Under the pieces are notes generated by a model, which was given only the letters and a program-made list of their open reading frames with translations, did not search any database and had not been told where the DNA came from. Positions 55,464 through 64,000 of a stretch of 64,000 nucleotides of DNA are shown here, one piece after another. The DNA is from Mariniflexile gromovii. Lineage in GTDB: Bacteria > Bacteroidota > Bacteroidia > Flavobacteriales > Flavobacteriaceae. The translations under genes and the position numbers were made by a program. The stretch covers positions 94,353 to 158,352 of the forward strand of contig NZ_JAGJCB010000008.1 in the NCBI RefSeq assembly GCF_017814435.1, read 5' to 3'. Position 1 is the first letter of the stretch; each line of letters begins with the position of its first letter.

Positions 55464-56192
55464 CTAATTAACGATTATATTTTTAAGCTCAATTTTGGAA
55501 AGCAAGCTTAAGCCTCCAGTTTCAAATAAATCATCAAGGCTTTCTAACAAAACATTGTCGTTTATGGGTTTGTAATTATTGTAATCTACAAACCGTATCC
55601 CTTTAATATAACGCTCATTGTAAGCCTCCCGAAAGCGCAAACCCAAACCATCATCCTCGTTATAAGAATAGGCTAAATAATCAACTTTAAATGTTTCTAC
55701 ATGTATCCAGTAGATAAAAATATCATCAAAATCTTCTCCACCACCTTCTTCGTTAAATGTCACTTTAATTTTGTAATACTCTTTTCCTGCCAATTTTGAA
55801 ATTCCCATATACGCTTTATTTACAGCGCTTCCATCCAATCCGTATGGCAATACAGAAAAATAATGTACTGAATTTACAGAGGCCGAATATCTAGAAACCA
55901 TACTATCAGGAACCTTAACAACACGATCGATTATAACACGCTCAAACCTCTTGTTAGTTAATAAATCAGTTATAGAATCAGAAACCCTAGGTAATACAAA
56001 ACCCTTACTATATCGCTTTGCAAAATAATGTTTGTCCCTAAAATCAAATTCAATGTTAGAATTTTTAACCAAATTGCCACCTGAAACTTCAATAGACTTA
56101 GCAACAATGGCATTGGCATCTTTAAGTTCTTTTTCACAACTAAACACAGAGATGGTGGTAAGCACAAATAACAATATATATTTTTTAAGCAT
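55464..56192 (-). CDS. DUF6503-like lipoprotein
   Basis: A 242-residue lipoprotein: signal peptide MLKKYILLFVLTTISVFSC with Cys19 lipidated. The mature part starts ANAIVAKSIEVSGGN and contains ISKLAGKEYYKIKVTF and DIFIYWIHVETFKVDYLAYS, a pattern of outer-membrane-lipoprotein-type beta proteins (DUF6503, LolA-like). The function is unknown. It lies 45 bases after pxpC on the same strand. Confidence 0.65.
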   Translation of the reverse strand: MLKKYILLFVLTTISVFSCEKELKDANAIVAKSIEVSGGNLVKNSNIEFDFRDKHYFAKRYSKGFVLPRVSDSITDLLTNKRFERVIIDRVVKVPDSMVSRYSASVNSVHYFSVLPYGLDGSAVNKAYMGISKLAGKEYYKIKVTFNEEGGGEDFDDIFIYWIHVETFKVDYLAYSYNEDDGLGLRFREAYNERYIKGIRFVDYNNYKPINDNVLLESLDDLFETGGLSLLSKIELKNIIVN

Positions 56193-56237
56193 GATGAAAT
56201 TTTATTAGTCTGTCGTAAATATAAATAGATACTTAAA

Positions 56238-57104
56238 CTAATATTTAGAATTAAGTTTAAAACGTATTGTTTTACCTGTAAACTTTTGCGCCAATACATT
56301 AATAGCCGATTCTTTAAGCTGAAGCACCCTAGGGTAACCGCCCGTGGTTTGGCAATCGCGCATTAAAACTATGAGCTTTCCTGAAGGTGTTAATTGAACC
56401 GTTCCAGGAAGCACCGCCGATGTAATGATAGGCTCCAAATTATTTTCCAAGGGTTCTGAAAGTTGATACGCCATTCGGTTATTTTCTTTGGAAATAGTGA
56501 ATTCATTTTGAAGCAGAAATTTTTGTTGATTAGCCGATAGCAAATCAAATTCCGGACCCTTAAAAACTTCAATATCATTGGTTTTAAAATGTTTAATATC
56601 CACTTTAACCAAGGAGTTATTATCATTTGAAAATGAGTAATTTGAAATTATTTTTAATTCATCATTTTTAATTAATTGAAACACATCTGTAACACCTTTA
56701 TACATACTTCTACTTCCCATAATTTCTTCAGTTTTAAAACCACCCGAAACAGCCAAATAAGTCCGAAAACCTTTATTTAGTTTTCCAAAAGAAAGCACAT
56801 CGCCCACTGTTACTTTCACGCTTTTATGAAGCTGAATAGAAACCTCATTTAGCTTGGGCGACATGTCTGCTCCAGCTACACAAATACAAGTATCACAATG
56901 AAATTGAAGCTTCGCCCCCGTCATGGTCATTTCAATAACCGCATCATTCGCCTCATTAGCCAAAATAAGGTTTGCCAAAGTTGCAGAATACATGTCCATA
57001 GCGCCAGAATACGGAACACCATATTGCTGAAATCCTATTCGTCCTAAATCTTGAATGGTAGAATAAAACCCTGGAGCCAATACCTTAACCATGAATTCCC
57101 TCAC
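56238..57104 (-). CDS. pxpC: 5-oxoprolinase subunit C (biotin-dependent carboxyltransferase-like)
   Basis: A 288-residue protein of the KipA/PxpC family: TIQDLGRIGFQQYGVPYSGA at the N-terminus and MRDCQTTGGYPRVLQL near the C-terminus are diagnostic. With PxpA and PxpB it forms the prokaryotic ATP-dependent 5-oxoprolinase that converts 5-oxoproline to glutamate. Its start overlaps pxpB by 20 bases. Confidence 0.92.
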   Translation of the reverse strand: MREFMVKVLAPGFYSTIQDLGRIGFQQYGVPYSGAMDMYSATLANLILANEANDAVIEMTMTGAKLQFHCDTCICVAGADMSPKLNEVSIQLHKSVKVTVGDVLSFGKLNKGFRTYLAVSGGFKTEEIMGSRSMYKGVTDVFQLIKNDELKIISNYSFSNDNNSLVKVDIKHFKTNDIEVFKGPEFDLLSANQQKFLLQNEFTISKENNRMAYQLSEPLENNLEPIITSAVLPGTVQLTPSGKLIVLMRDCQTTGGYPRVLQLKESAINVLAQKFTGKTIRFKLNSKY

Positions 57105-57816
57105 TTTCTAACTGATAAACACCTGCATCTACCAATCCCTTAATATTTTCATATTCACTTAACGTAATGGGCTGAAAAACGATACAGTCGCCTGCTTTAG
57201 CAAAACAAGGAATTTCTGCTTTGGGATTAAAAAATTCAATAGGCGAATTTCCAATAATATTCCATCCGCCCGGACTCGCCGATGGGTATACACCTGTTTG
57301 ATTACCGCCAATAGCCACCGCGCCTTTTTCTATTTGTAAACGGGGAGTAGATTTTCTTGGCACATGAAGCGACTCATCTAAACCGCCCAAATATAAAAAC
57401 CCAGGTAAAAAACCTATAAAATAAACCGTATAAATTGCCTTGGAATGTCGCTTAATAATGCTTTCTTTTGAGAGTTTTTTTTCTTTGGAAATCGCTTCCA
57501 AATCAACCCCAAACATAGCATCATAACACACTGGGATTTTCCATAAAACTGACACCCTGTCACTATCTGGTTCCACCAATTTATATAAATTCTCAAGCAA
57601 AAGGACTTCATTTTCAAAATTCCTACAAATGAAATTATAAGTTATTAATAACGAGTTGTATGCAGATTTTAATTCAATAATAGATTTAATCTTATTTCTT
57701 TCAATAACCTTCTTAAATTGAATAATATCGTTCAGGATTTCATTATCAATTATCGCTGGCCATTCTACCAAAATTGAACGTTCACCTAACGGCTTATATG
57801 TAAGTTTAAAAGCCAT
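57085..57816 (-). CDS. pxpB: 5-oxoprolinase subunit B
   Basis: A 243-residue KipI/PxpB-family protein: GERSILVEWP near the N-terminus and the core FIGFLPGFLYLGGLDESLHV, then RKSTPRLQIEKGAVAIGG and SPGGWNIIGNSP, a well-conserved signature. It lies 4 bases after pxpA and overlaps pxpC. Confidence 0.92.
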   Translation of the reverse strand: MAFKLTYKPLGERSILVEWPAIIDNEILNDIIQFKKVIERNKIKSIIELKSAYNSLLITYNFICRNFENEVLLLENLYKLVEPDSDRVSVLWKIPVCYDAMFGVDLEAISKEKKLSKESIIKRHSKAIYTVYFIGFLPGFLYLGGLDESLHVPRKSTPRLQIEKGAVAIGGNQTGVYPSASPGGWNIIGNSPIEFFNPKAEIPCFAKAGDCIVFQPITLSEYENIKGLVDAGVYQLESEGIHG

Positions 57817-57820
57817 AAAA

Positions 57821-58561
57821 CTAGATTATTTTAATGGCTTTGGCTCCTAAATTCTCATATAGTTTTTTAAGCAATACAGCTGCTTGAAGATTATCACCAT
57901 GCACACAATATGTTTCTGCTTTTATTTCAACTTCTGCCCCTGTAATCGTTCTTACTTTTCGGTTATTAATCATGTAAAATACATGTTCAAACATGGCATC
58001 GGCATCATGAATTAATGCATTTTTTTCGGTACGGGATACCAAGGTTAAGTCGTCATTATAATTTCTATCAGCAAACACTTCGTAAGTAATGGGGATATTA
58101 TTTTGAAGTGCTAAGGTTTCAATAACTGAATTATAAGGCACATAAAGTTTTACTGGAAGTGCGATACTCTTCATAACTTCAACAATAGTTGTAGCAATCC
58201 TAACATCTGTAATCGCCATGTTATATAAGGCACCATGGGGTTTTACATGATGCAAAATGGTGTTTTCTTCCTGGATAACGGCCATTAAATCACTTATCTG
58301 TTCTTTCAAGGAAGTATATAACGCCACACAAGGCATTTCCATGGGTTTTCTGCCAAAATTTTCAAAATCTGGGAAGGAAGGGTGCGCACCAATTTTTACT
58401 CGGTGGTTTTTTGCTAATTTAACCACCTTTCGCATGGTTGTGGCGTTACCTGCATGTCCGCCACAAGCTATGTTGCACGATGATACATACGGCAATAACA
58501 ATGATTCGTTGCCAATACCTTCACCTACATCTACATTTATATCAATACTTTGGGTTTGCAC
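57821..58561 (-). CDS. pxpA: 5-oxoprolinase subunit A (LamB/YcsF family)
   Basis: A 246-residue LamB/YcsF protein: DINVDVGEGIGNESLLLPYV, SCNIACGGHAGNATTM, KIGAHPSFPDFENFGRKPM and HHVKPHGALYN are diagnostic. It is the first of three adjacent pxp genes, 16 bases after the DUF2891 gene. The genes together suggest salvage of 5-oxoproline from glutathione-like or gamma-glutamyl compounds or from spontaneous cyclisation of glutamine. Confidence 0.93.
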   Translation of the reverse strand: MQTQSIDINVDVGEGIGNESLLLPYVSSCNIACGGHAGNATTMRKVVKLAKNHRVKIGAHPSFPDFENFGRKPMEMPCVALYTSLKEQISDLMAVIQEENTILHHVKPHGALYNMAITDVRIATTIVEVMKSIALPVKLYVPYNSVIETLALQNNIPITYEVFADRNYNDDLTLVSRTEKNALIHDADAMFEHVFYMINNRKVRTITGAEVEIKAETYCVHGDNLQAAVLLKKLYENLGAKAIKII

Positions 58562-58577
58562 AGATTTTGTTTTTATG

Positions 58578-59699
58578 TCATTTAGAAGTGGTATTTAAAG
58601 CATAAATAGCGAAACTACCTAACCAGTGGCCTCCTTCATAACTATCTTCAAAAATACTAGGTAATGAGTAATTTATATGGGCATAGGCCATATTTTTTAA
58701 ATGATAGTACTCCGGAAGTCCTTCAGCTATTTTAATTAAATTCCATGCACGGGAAAAATTGACACCATCTAAATGTACCAATTGCCCATCGGTTCTATCT
58801 GAAACTTTTCCTGTTTCCAATATAAAGCTTTTATTTTTTAGTTGTGGTAAAAATTCGATTAACCAAAGTTTAAACTCTTCCTTTGGCAATAATCGTTTCA
58901 TTAACGCCGCTTCTTCCAAACAAGGCGATAAAAAATCACTTCCACTAGGCTCCCAACCCATCGGGCAGTTTTCATCTTTTAAAAAGAAAAATTTAGCACG
59001 TTCCATAATGGCGTTTTTAAGTGGTTCATTATTTAATGTTTCCGCATAATCATATGCAAAAGATAAACCAAAAGCTGTGTTGGTATGTGTTCCCACCCGA
59101 AGCGGATAATTTAACTTTGGTAAAAATTCGATGTATTTATCAACTATCAAGTTGGCTAAAGGCTGTAAATTGGTTTCTAAAGTTCTGGCAATAGGCGTAT
59201 CCCAAGTATGAAGTTCTTCAAACAACTTTAATAACCATGCCCAACCATAAGTACGTTCAAACGTTTTGTTATGCTCCCCTAAAAAATAGGCAACCTCAAC
59301 TTCTATATTTTCTTTGGAAATGTTTTTAAGCAAGCGCTGCTCTATAGCGTTCCTGTTCTCTAAATTTGGAAACTGCTTCAATAAACTCACCAAGCTCCAG
59401 TGTCCATGAACAGCCGAATGCCAATCATAACAGCCATAAAAAGCTGGATGTAATGTTTGCGGCGACTTTAAATCGGAATCACCTCCTAAAGTTTGAGACA
59501 ACTTGTTTGGATATTCAACATTTATGCAATTTAAAGGCAATTGCGCTAAACGGTTGGCTTGTTGTAAATCGATTTTTGGAATTGTTTCCACTTTGATTTC
59601 AATATTAGGTGCAAAAGTTTCGGTTTCTTGCTTTTCTTTTTTTCCAGGGTTGCAGCAACATAAAAAAGCTGCTAAAATTACAATAAGGCTGTTTTTCAT
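58578..59699 (-). CDS. DUF2891-family lipoprotein
   Basis: A 373-residue protein with a lipoprotein-type N-terminus (MKNSLIVILAAFLCCC). HPAFYGCYDWHSAVHGHWSL and TYGWAWLLKLFEELHTWDTP mark the DUF2891 family, a helical, (alpha/alpha)6-barrel-like fold. Family members often lie beside 5-oxoprolinase and DUF969/DUF979 transporter genes. Here it is the first gene of the pxp operon, but no transporter genes are present in the window. The enzymatic role is not known; a periplasmic peptide- or amide-processing activity is possible. Confidence 0.8.
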   Translation of the reverse strand: MKNSLIVILAAFLCCCNPGKKEKQETETFAPNIEIKVETIPKIDLQQANRLAQLPLNCINVEYPNKLSQTLGGDSDLKSPQTLHPAFYGCYDWHSAVHGHWSLVSLLKQFPNLENRNAIEQRLLKNISKENIEVEVAYFLGEHNKTFERTYGWAWLLKLFEELHTWDTPIARTLETNLQPLANLIVDKYIEFLPKLNYPLRVGTHTNTAFGLSFAYDYAETLNNEPLKNAIMERAKFFFLKDENCPMGWEPSGSDFLSPCLEEAALMKRLLPKEEFKLWLIEFLPQLKNKSFILETGKVSDRTDGQLVHLDGVNFSRAWNLIKIAEGLPEYYHLKNMAYAHINYSLPSIFEDSYEGGHWLGSFAIYALNTTSK

Positions 59700-60097
59700 A
59701 ATTTGAATTTAACCATAACGAAGGGTTAATGATAGATTTAAAAATTTTATACTTTATAAAAAAAATAAAGAATGGCAACGGATAACAAGCCAATAATGGC
59801 CCAATCAATAAGCCTTCTAAGTTTATTAATTTCCCATTTAGGTTTGATGAAAGACTATTAACATATAGCAATTGGAGTGTAGATACTGAAATAATATTTT
59901 CTTCAACTGGCATTGGAATACAAAATTAACTGAACACAAGATAAGATAAAGCGCTTATAAAACAATGTTTATACTTAAAATATGCCATTCCCTGTAATTG
60001 GGAACAGTTGCAAGCTGCATTTAGTTTACTTCGGTTTAAAGAAAAAACCGATATAAAAATTTGATGTTCGAAGCGAAGAAACTTAATAACACAGCAC
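59700..60097. other. Intergenic region without a supported gene
   Basis: 398 bases between the DUF2891 gene and the caspase gene. The minus strand contains a roughly 35-codon stretch reading INKLRRLIDWAIIGLLSVAI that looks like one membrane helix but has no start codon in frame, so it could be a gene relic. A 7-bp hairpin (TCGGTTT/AAACCGA, 60031-60051) lies downstream of the caspase gene. Nothing else was recognised. Confidence 0.5.
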
Positions 60098-61939
60098 TCA
60101 ATTTCCAATTTTTTGTAGTGCCCACTGTCTACCAAGAAGATCTGTACCGGTTATATTACCGTTTGGCTCCGTGTGTAGGCTTACACTTCCCTGATCTGGC
60201 ACCGATCCATTCATAAGAGTAACCATCACACTGTAGGTTAACAAGTTATTGAACGCATTATACCCCCAGGTACCACTAATTTGTGAAAATCCATCTATGC
60301 TTTGCTGTGTGCCGCTTAACGCGCCCCCAACATTGAAATAGAGGTTTAAATAAGCTATTTGCTGCCCAAATTGATAAATATAAATGTTCCAAGACCCAGG
60401 CATGTAGATGCTATTTTGCTTAGGCGGAGGTGGTGCTTGTTGGGTTGGTGGACTCGTGTTGATGTGTGTTTTAAAATTATTAGTGACTTTTAATTGCTTA
60501 TTCTGTATAAAGGCATGAATTTGTTCTGCCATTTTCCAAGTTTGTCCAGCACCAAACCAACTAAAATTATAGAAATACATTAATTGTTCAACACCATCAT
60601 AATTACCTGAAATACCCATGTAGTTGAACGTGAAACCCGGATTGATATCTTGTGGATAGTAATCCAATAAATCAATATCCTTTATGGTGATTTTAAAATT
60701 ACCAGCAAATTCTATACGGTCTGAAAAAACTTGAAGTACTCCAGATTGTTCAGAGTTATCTACAATGCTTTTTGCTTGATTAACATGTCGCATTTTCACA
60801 TCTTGAAAGGTTGCTAAAAGTTTTGGAAGTGTGGATGGATTATTGGGTTCGGGAATGGGCGGTTTAGGTGCTGGTTTTTTTAATTTTTCAACAACTACAC
60901 GTATAGTTTTAGACCCGCCGCCATTTTTATCTTTCACACTAATACTGCCACGGTTCATGCCCTCTTTTGGAGATAATTTTAGTTTCAAATAGGTTTCATG
61001 TTTTTCAATTTCAATCCAATCACAATTACAGGTTGCAGTCCAATCTAAATCACCACTTCCTTCATTAAACACATCAACAATTTCATCAAGTAGTTTTTCA
61101 TCTCGTTCAACACCAAGAAGGTCAATTCTTTGTTCAGAAACATTCAATCTAGGATTACCATCGCCCAAATTCATTGTTCTATGTTCACCTTTTTTCTTAA
61201 TTGGATTTATTGGAAGTGAAATTTTTCGTTTACAAAGCGGCAGATCTCCAGAGGTATCTCCAAATTTGCGTTGTGGCCGTTGCTTTGATTCTTCATAGAT
61301 TTTTGGGAAAATATATTCGTAAACTTCATTAATACTTACATACCCATCATCATTCGCATCAATACTATCCGTTAAAAGCGCTTCGGAAAGGTACTTTGTA
61401 AACGGACTTGGGCTGTCTGGTGCATCTGTATCACTGGACAACTCAACCGAACTAGAACTGGTAAGTACAAACCTGCCTTCCCCCTGTAACGATTGCGGTA
61501 AATCCCCTCCTTTAAACCCTCCACTATGGCAACAATCGAGAATAATAATGTGCTTATTGGACTGGCAATTTTCAAACAAAATATTAAGGGTGTAATCGGG
61601 CACTGTGGTGGAAATCAGGGAGTCTTTCTTTGAGTTTTTGGCACATAGAAACAATCTACTCATTCTATCTTGCACCCCATGGCCACTGTAATAAAACAGT
61701 ACTTGATCTTTATTTGTTAAGTTAGCGAAAAACTGATCTAAAGCCAATAGAATTTCTCCTGATGTTTTGTTTATAAGCGTTGTAACATTATCTTCTTCAA
61801 ACAACCCTTTGTCTGGATTGCAAAGTGCCTGTTTTAGCAATTTAACATCATTTTCAGGCCCATTAAGTTTTAACAACTCATGCGGATCCTCGGGAAATTC
61901 ACTGTTTCCCACAAGTATGGCTTTGTAGGTAACACTCAT
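60098..61939 (-). CDS. Caspase-family protease with accessory beta domains, partner of EACC1
   Basis: 613 residues. Residues 1-240 are a peptidase C14 domain with the catalytic His87 in FYYSGHGVQ and Cys137 in LDCCHSGG. An EF-hand-like loop, DANDDGYVSINE, lies near residue 195 and could bind calcium. Residues about 260-360 resemble a BACON/Ig-like beta domain, 375-490 a PH-like domain, and 510-613 a lipocalin-like beta domain after a proline-rich linker (SPPTQQAPPPPKQ). There is no signal peptide. It lies 1 base after the EACC1 gene, so the two are co-expressed. Role in defence or programmed cell death is inferred from the EACC1 pairing. Confidence 0.82.
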   Translation of the reverse strand: MSVTYKAILVGNSEFPEDPHELLKLNGPENDVKLLKQALCNPDKGLFEEDNVTTLINKTSGEILLALDQFFANLTNKDQVLFYYSGHGVQDRMSRLFLCAKNSKKDSLISTTVPDYTLNILFENCQSNKHIIILDCCHSGGFKGGDLPQSLQGEGRFVLTSSSSVELSSDTDAPDSPSPFTKYLSEALLTDSIDANDDGYVSINEVYEYIFPKIYEESKQRPQRKFGDTSGDLPLCKRKISLPINPIKKKGEHRTMNLGDGNPRLNVSEQRIDLLGVERDEKLLDEIVDVFNEGSGDLDWTATCNCDWIEIEKHETYLKLKLSPKEGMNRGSISVKDKNGGGSKTIRVVVEKLKKPAPKPPIPEPNNPSTLPKLLATFQDVKMRHVNQAKSIVDNSEQSGVLQVFSDRIEFAGNFKITIKDIDLLDYYPQDINPGFTFNYMGISGNYDGVEQLMYFYNFSWFGAGQTWKMAEQIHAFIQNKQLKVTNNFKTHINTSPPTQQAPPPPKQNSIYMPGSWNIYIYQFGQQIAYLNLYFNVGGALSGTQQSIDGFSQISGTWGYNAFNNLLTYSVMVTLMNGSVPDQGSVSLHTEPNGNITGTDLLGRQWALQKIGN

Positions 61940-61940
61940 A

Positions 61941-62315
61941 TCATGTTGCTTTTTCTACCGCTTTCTGAAGAAACTCCTTCAGGGTATTTTTATCTATGCC
62001 TTTAGCATCGGCAGTAAATGAAACTTGTTTTCCATTAATGTTTGCCGATAATTCAATTTTAGTAGATCTATCTCTAGCCAACCACGCTTTAACCACCTCT
62101 ACTATCCCTGTTATTACTGCAGGCCCTAAAGTGATGATCAAGGTTTCAAGACCACCCTTCTTCCCCTCCACTGGCTCTGTTCTTTTTTCTACTTTGGTAG
62201 CTTTCCCCTGTAAATCACGAACTAATAAGTTTTTTTGTTGTGCCCAGCGAGAATCATTTTCGTCAAAAAAATCTGAAGTTGGTTTTAGAATAATTTCTAT
62301 CTGTTGGTCATTCAT
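61941..62315 (-). CDS. Effector-associated constant component EACC1-like protein
   Basis: A 124-residue protein with the EACC1 layout: a variable N-terminus, a hydrophobic helix (LETLIITLGPAVITGIVEVV), then KAWLARDRSTKIELSANING and a C-terminal beta hairpin and helix (KQVSFTADAKGIDKNTLKEF). EACC1 proteins were described by comparative genomics as constant partners of caspase- or trypsin-type effectors in predicted NTP-regulated conflict systems. The gene abuts the caspase gene with one base between. No NTPase partner was seen in the window, so this is a minimal form. The assignment is by eye. Confidence 0.7.
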   Translation of the reverse strand: MNDQQIEIILKPTSDFFDENDSRWAQQKNLLVRDLQGKATKVEKRTEPVEGKKGGLETLIITLGPAVITGIVEVVKAWLARDRSTKIELSANINGKQVSFTADAKGIDKNTLKEFLQKAVEKAT

Positions 62316-62341
62316 AATACTAGTTTTTTATGGCTGTATTC

Positions 62342-62349
62342 CAAAGTTA
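62342..62349 (-). promoter_or_regulatory. Predicted -7 box of the EACC1-caspase operon
   Basis: The minus strand reads TAACTTTG, a perfect TAnnTTTG match, 27 bases upstream of the EACC1 start codon. A -33 TTTG is present but 12 rather than about 20 bases upstream. Confidence 0.45.
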
Positions 62350-62557
62350 TAGAATTTATTTCAAATATCTGAGCTAATTTTTAGGGATTTTTAAATGTAT
62401 TTACGTGTTTTTTAAGGTCTTAGGCTACATGTTTATTTCTTTATTCTTATCGCTATTTTTTAAAGAAAAACCTTAAATCAGTAATTTTTATATTTTTTTG
62501 ACGCAACTATTTCAGCATATCAACATCTTTAAAGTGAATTAAAAAAATATTTGAATT

Positions 62558-63076
62558 ATGAAAAAAACAATTTTATTGGTAAAAAGTTTAATGTTAGTAG
62601 GTGTTTTAGCTTTGAGTTGCGACAATGATAATGGTCCTGATTGCCCCAATGCGCTTACAGGTGAATTAACCACCACCGAAACCGCTTTTACAGGAAATTG
62701 GACATTGAAAAGTATTGTTGCAGAGGAAGAAGTTGATTTAACCGATGACGATGTAGACAACCCTTCTACTGATATTTATGCACAAAGCTCTGACTGTTTT
62801 AATGATTTGGTTTACAATTTTGGAACTAACCGAACTTACACTTTAAAGCAAGGTGAAAATGCCACAGATTGTAATGAAATAGAGATTAATGGTACCTGGG
62901 CTTTAAACAGTGGCACTTTAAGCTTGGTAGCCAGTTGTAGTATTGAGTCCATTGCATTGGATTTTAATGATGACGACACCGAGTTTTCATATACCACCAC
63001 CCTGCGTTTTAAAGATGTGAATGACCTAATTATTGATAGCGATGTTGTTTTCACTTACGAAAAGAATATTCCTTAA
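62558..63076 (+). CDS. Lipocalin-like lipoprotein
   Basis: A 172-residue lipoprotein. The signal peptide ends VLALSC with Cys21 as lipidation site. After an acidic stretch comes FTGNWTLKSIVAEEEVDLTD, then CFNDLVYNFGTNRTYTLKQG and INGTWALNSGTLSLVAS, the strand pattern of the lipocalin-like (DUF5004-type) lipoproteins of Bacteroidota. Function is unknown. It is a single-gene unit with a strong terminator. Confidence 0.7.
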   Translation: MKKTILLVKSLMLVGVLALSCDNDNGPDCPNALTGELTTTETAFTGNWTLKSIVAEEEVDLTDDDVDNPSTDIYAQSSDCFNDLVYNFGTNRTYTLKQGENATDCNEIEINGTWALNSGTLSLVASCSIESIALDFNDDDTEFSYTTTLRFKDVNDLIIDSDVVFTYEKNIP

Positions 63077-63103
63077 TAATCTACTTTTATTATAGAATCT
63101 TGT

Positions 63104-63138
63104 AAAAAAGAACGAAGCTAAACTTCGTTCTTTTTTTT
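63104..63138 (+). terminator. Rho-independent terminator of the lipocalin-like gene
   Basis: AAGAACGAAG and CTTCGTTCTT pair perfectly around CTAAA, followed by a run of eight T, 28 bases after the stop codon. Confidence 0.88.
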
Positions 63139-63351
63139 ATGTGTTATTTTGATAGCTTAAGCTCTTTTGGATTGGGTTATTTTTTAAATGCCACGAGAAG
63201 GAAGATTTCTCATTATTAACGGTACGAGCGGGACGCTCGCACTAGCAGAAGCGTTTTTTAGATTTGTTAAAAACTTGCTAACAATGTTTATAACTCTCCT
63301 TTTCATAATTGAAGGAATTAAAGTAAATTTGTGGAGTAGTTATACTACAAC

Positions 63352-63382
63352 AAAAAAGCACTTCTAATTGAAGTGCATTTTA
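63352..63382 (+). terminator. Terminator-like hairpin in a gene-free region
   Basis: GCACTTC (63358-63364) and GAAGTGC (63370-63376) pair around TAATT, flanked by A and T runs. No coding region lies directly before it on either strand. Confidence 0.5.
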
Positions 63383-63535
63383 TTAGTCAAGGAAAAGGTT
63401 ATACAAATTTATTCTAATTATTTTGATGGCTTCCAAAACCATTAAAAAGAATAATAGTAGTATATCTGACTAAGTGTCCAAAGCTTAGTCTCCTATTTAA
63501 AGGCGTCAATGTTCACAGCATTGGCGTTTTTTTTT
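63377..63535 (+). ncRNA. Candidate small RNA ending in a strong terminator
   Basis: No coding frame is convincing here, yet two hairpins are stacked: GACTAAG/CTTAGTC (63468-63474 with 63484-63490), then GCGTCAATG pairing with CATTGGCG-type sequence (63504-63511 with 63519-63526), followed by nine T. A terminator with no gene before it suggests a small RNA. The 5' end is not known; 63377 is simply the end of the previous hairpin. It is not a tRNA, and no known RNA family was recognised. Confidence 0.3.
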
Positions 63536-64000
63536 ACGAATCTAAACCACATTAAAACTGTTTGCTGTTTCAAGTGATTTGTTGTATGGTACAAATTTAA
63601 ACTATTTGTTCCTTTTTGAATACAACACATCGAATTATTTTGAGCGCATAAATTTAATGCTTAAGTAGCTAAATTACAAATACTTATAATATATTTATTA
63701 AAAATTGTTAATAAAAAATATGAAAAAGCTGCAGGATAGTAACATCTAAACGATATCAAATTAATACCAATTTAATATCAATACATAATTGGTAGTTCAC
63801 CTTGTCAACCATAAAATTTAAGGAACTTTATTAAAATTTGAATATCACATCATAAAATTCACCTGCTACCGCGAGCGCAATGTCATTAAGTTAAGCTTCT
63901 ATTCAATTGATTATCAATGGTTTATTGTTGTTTTTATGGCATTGTTTTCGTATATTACATTGATAATCAAATACATATGACCTTGAAAAAAAACTACTGT
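63536..64000. other. AT-rich intergenic end of the window
   Basis: No gene or RNA was recognised. At the very end an ATG at 63977 opens a frame, MTLKKNYC, that could be the start of a secreted protein on the plus strand, but only eight codons are visible, so it is not called. Confidence 0.4.

Noticed and set aside
59605..59913. 102-codon minus-strand frame starting MPVEENIISVSTLQ
   Set aside because: It runs into the start of the DUF2891 lipoprotein in another frame and its composition changes midway; a relic at most.

Overview
The DNA comes from a member of the Bacteroidota, almost certainly a flavobacterium (Flavobacteriaceae or a close relative). This is inferred from the AT-rich composition, TAnnTTTG-type promoter boxes, GH97 and sulfatase polysaccharide-use genes, a YtxJ bacilliredoxin, many short lipoproteins, and the dispersed inverted repeats built on TCGAGCGCAGTCGA and CGTCATTGCGAGG. 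No rRNA or tRNA gene was recognised.

Region 1 (1-9700) is a damaged polysaccharide-utilisation locus invaded by a degraded transposable (Mu-like) phage. The start of a GH97 gene and the end of a sulfatase gene lie on the left. The end of a membrane-protein gene and the end of a GH13 alpha-amylase gene lie on the right. Between them is a roughly 7.8 kb remnant: divergent repressor and HTH gene, DDE transposase in two frames, MuB-like ATPase, gpG-like protein, ClpP-type prohead protease, major capsid protein and a DUF6046-like protein. Terminase, portal and tail genes are missing. A short AT-rich repeat (core ATGAAATAATACTTTT) sits at each junction between gene fragments.

Region 2 (9700-44350) is the centre of interest: an apparently intact 33.6 kb extracellular contractile injection system (eCIS) locus. 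All its genes are on the minus strand and read from about 43.5 kb down to 9.9 kb. In order of transcription it encodes a DUF4255 cap or terminator protein, a 442-residue accessory protein, the sheath, two cysteine-containing helical proteins, the tube, the tube initiator, a DUF5908 mini-protein, a LysM baseplate protein, a VgrG-like spike, a PAAR tip, gp25, two giant baseplate proteins (1528 and 2342 residues) and the CIS tape-measure protein. Next comes a cargo block: a 1758-residue DUF4157 protein with a probable nuclease C-terminus, a candidate immunity protein, a vanadium-haloperoxidase-family enzyme, a ParA ATPase and a DUF4157 protein with a second metalloprotease motif. The AAA+ ATPase closes the locus. 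A PAS-LuxR regulator lies just upstream of the first gene.

Region 3 (44500-64000) is mostly ordinary chromosome: a PNPOx-like flavoprotein, a TPR-like secreted protein, a lipoprotein, an RluA-family pseudouridine synthase, a gamma-glutamylcyclotransferase-like protein, YtxJ, ClpB, a deoC-deoC-deoD nucleoside cluster, a DUF6503-type lipoprotein, the 5-oxoprolinase genes pxpABC with a DUF2891 gene, and a lipocalin-like lipoprotein. Inside it is a two-gene EACC1-caspase unit, a type of predicted conflict or defence system. The last 900 bases hold no clear gene but carry two terminator-like hairpins and may encode a small RNA.

The most unusual elements are the baseplate protein carrying about 17 tandem beta-beta-alpha modules, the haloperoxidase and ParA inside the eCIS cargo block, the nuclease/immunity-like pair, the EACC1-caspase pair, and a tandem DeoC paralogue with two altered catalytic positions.
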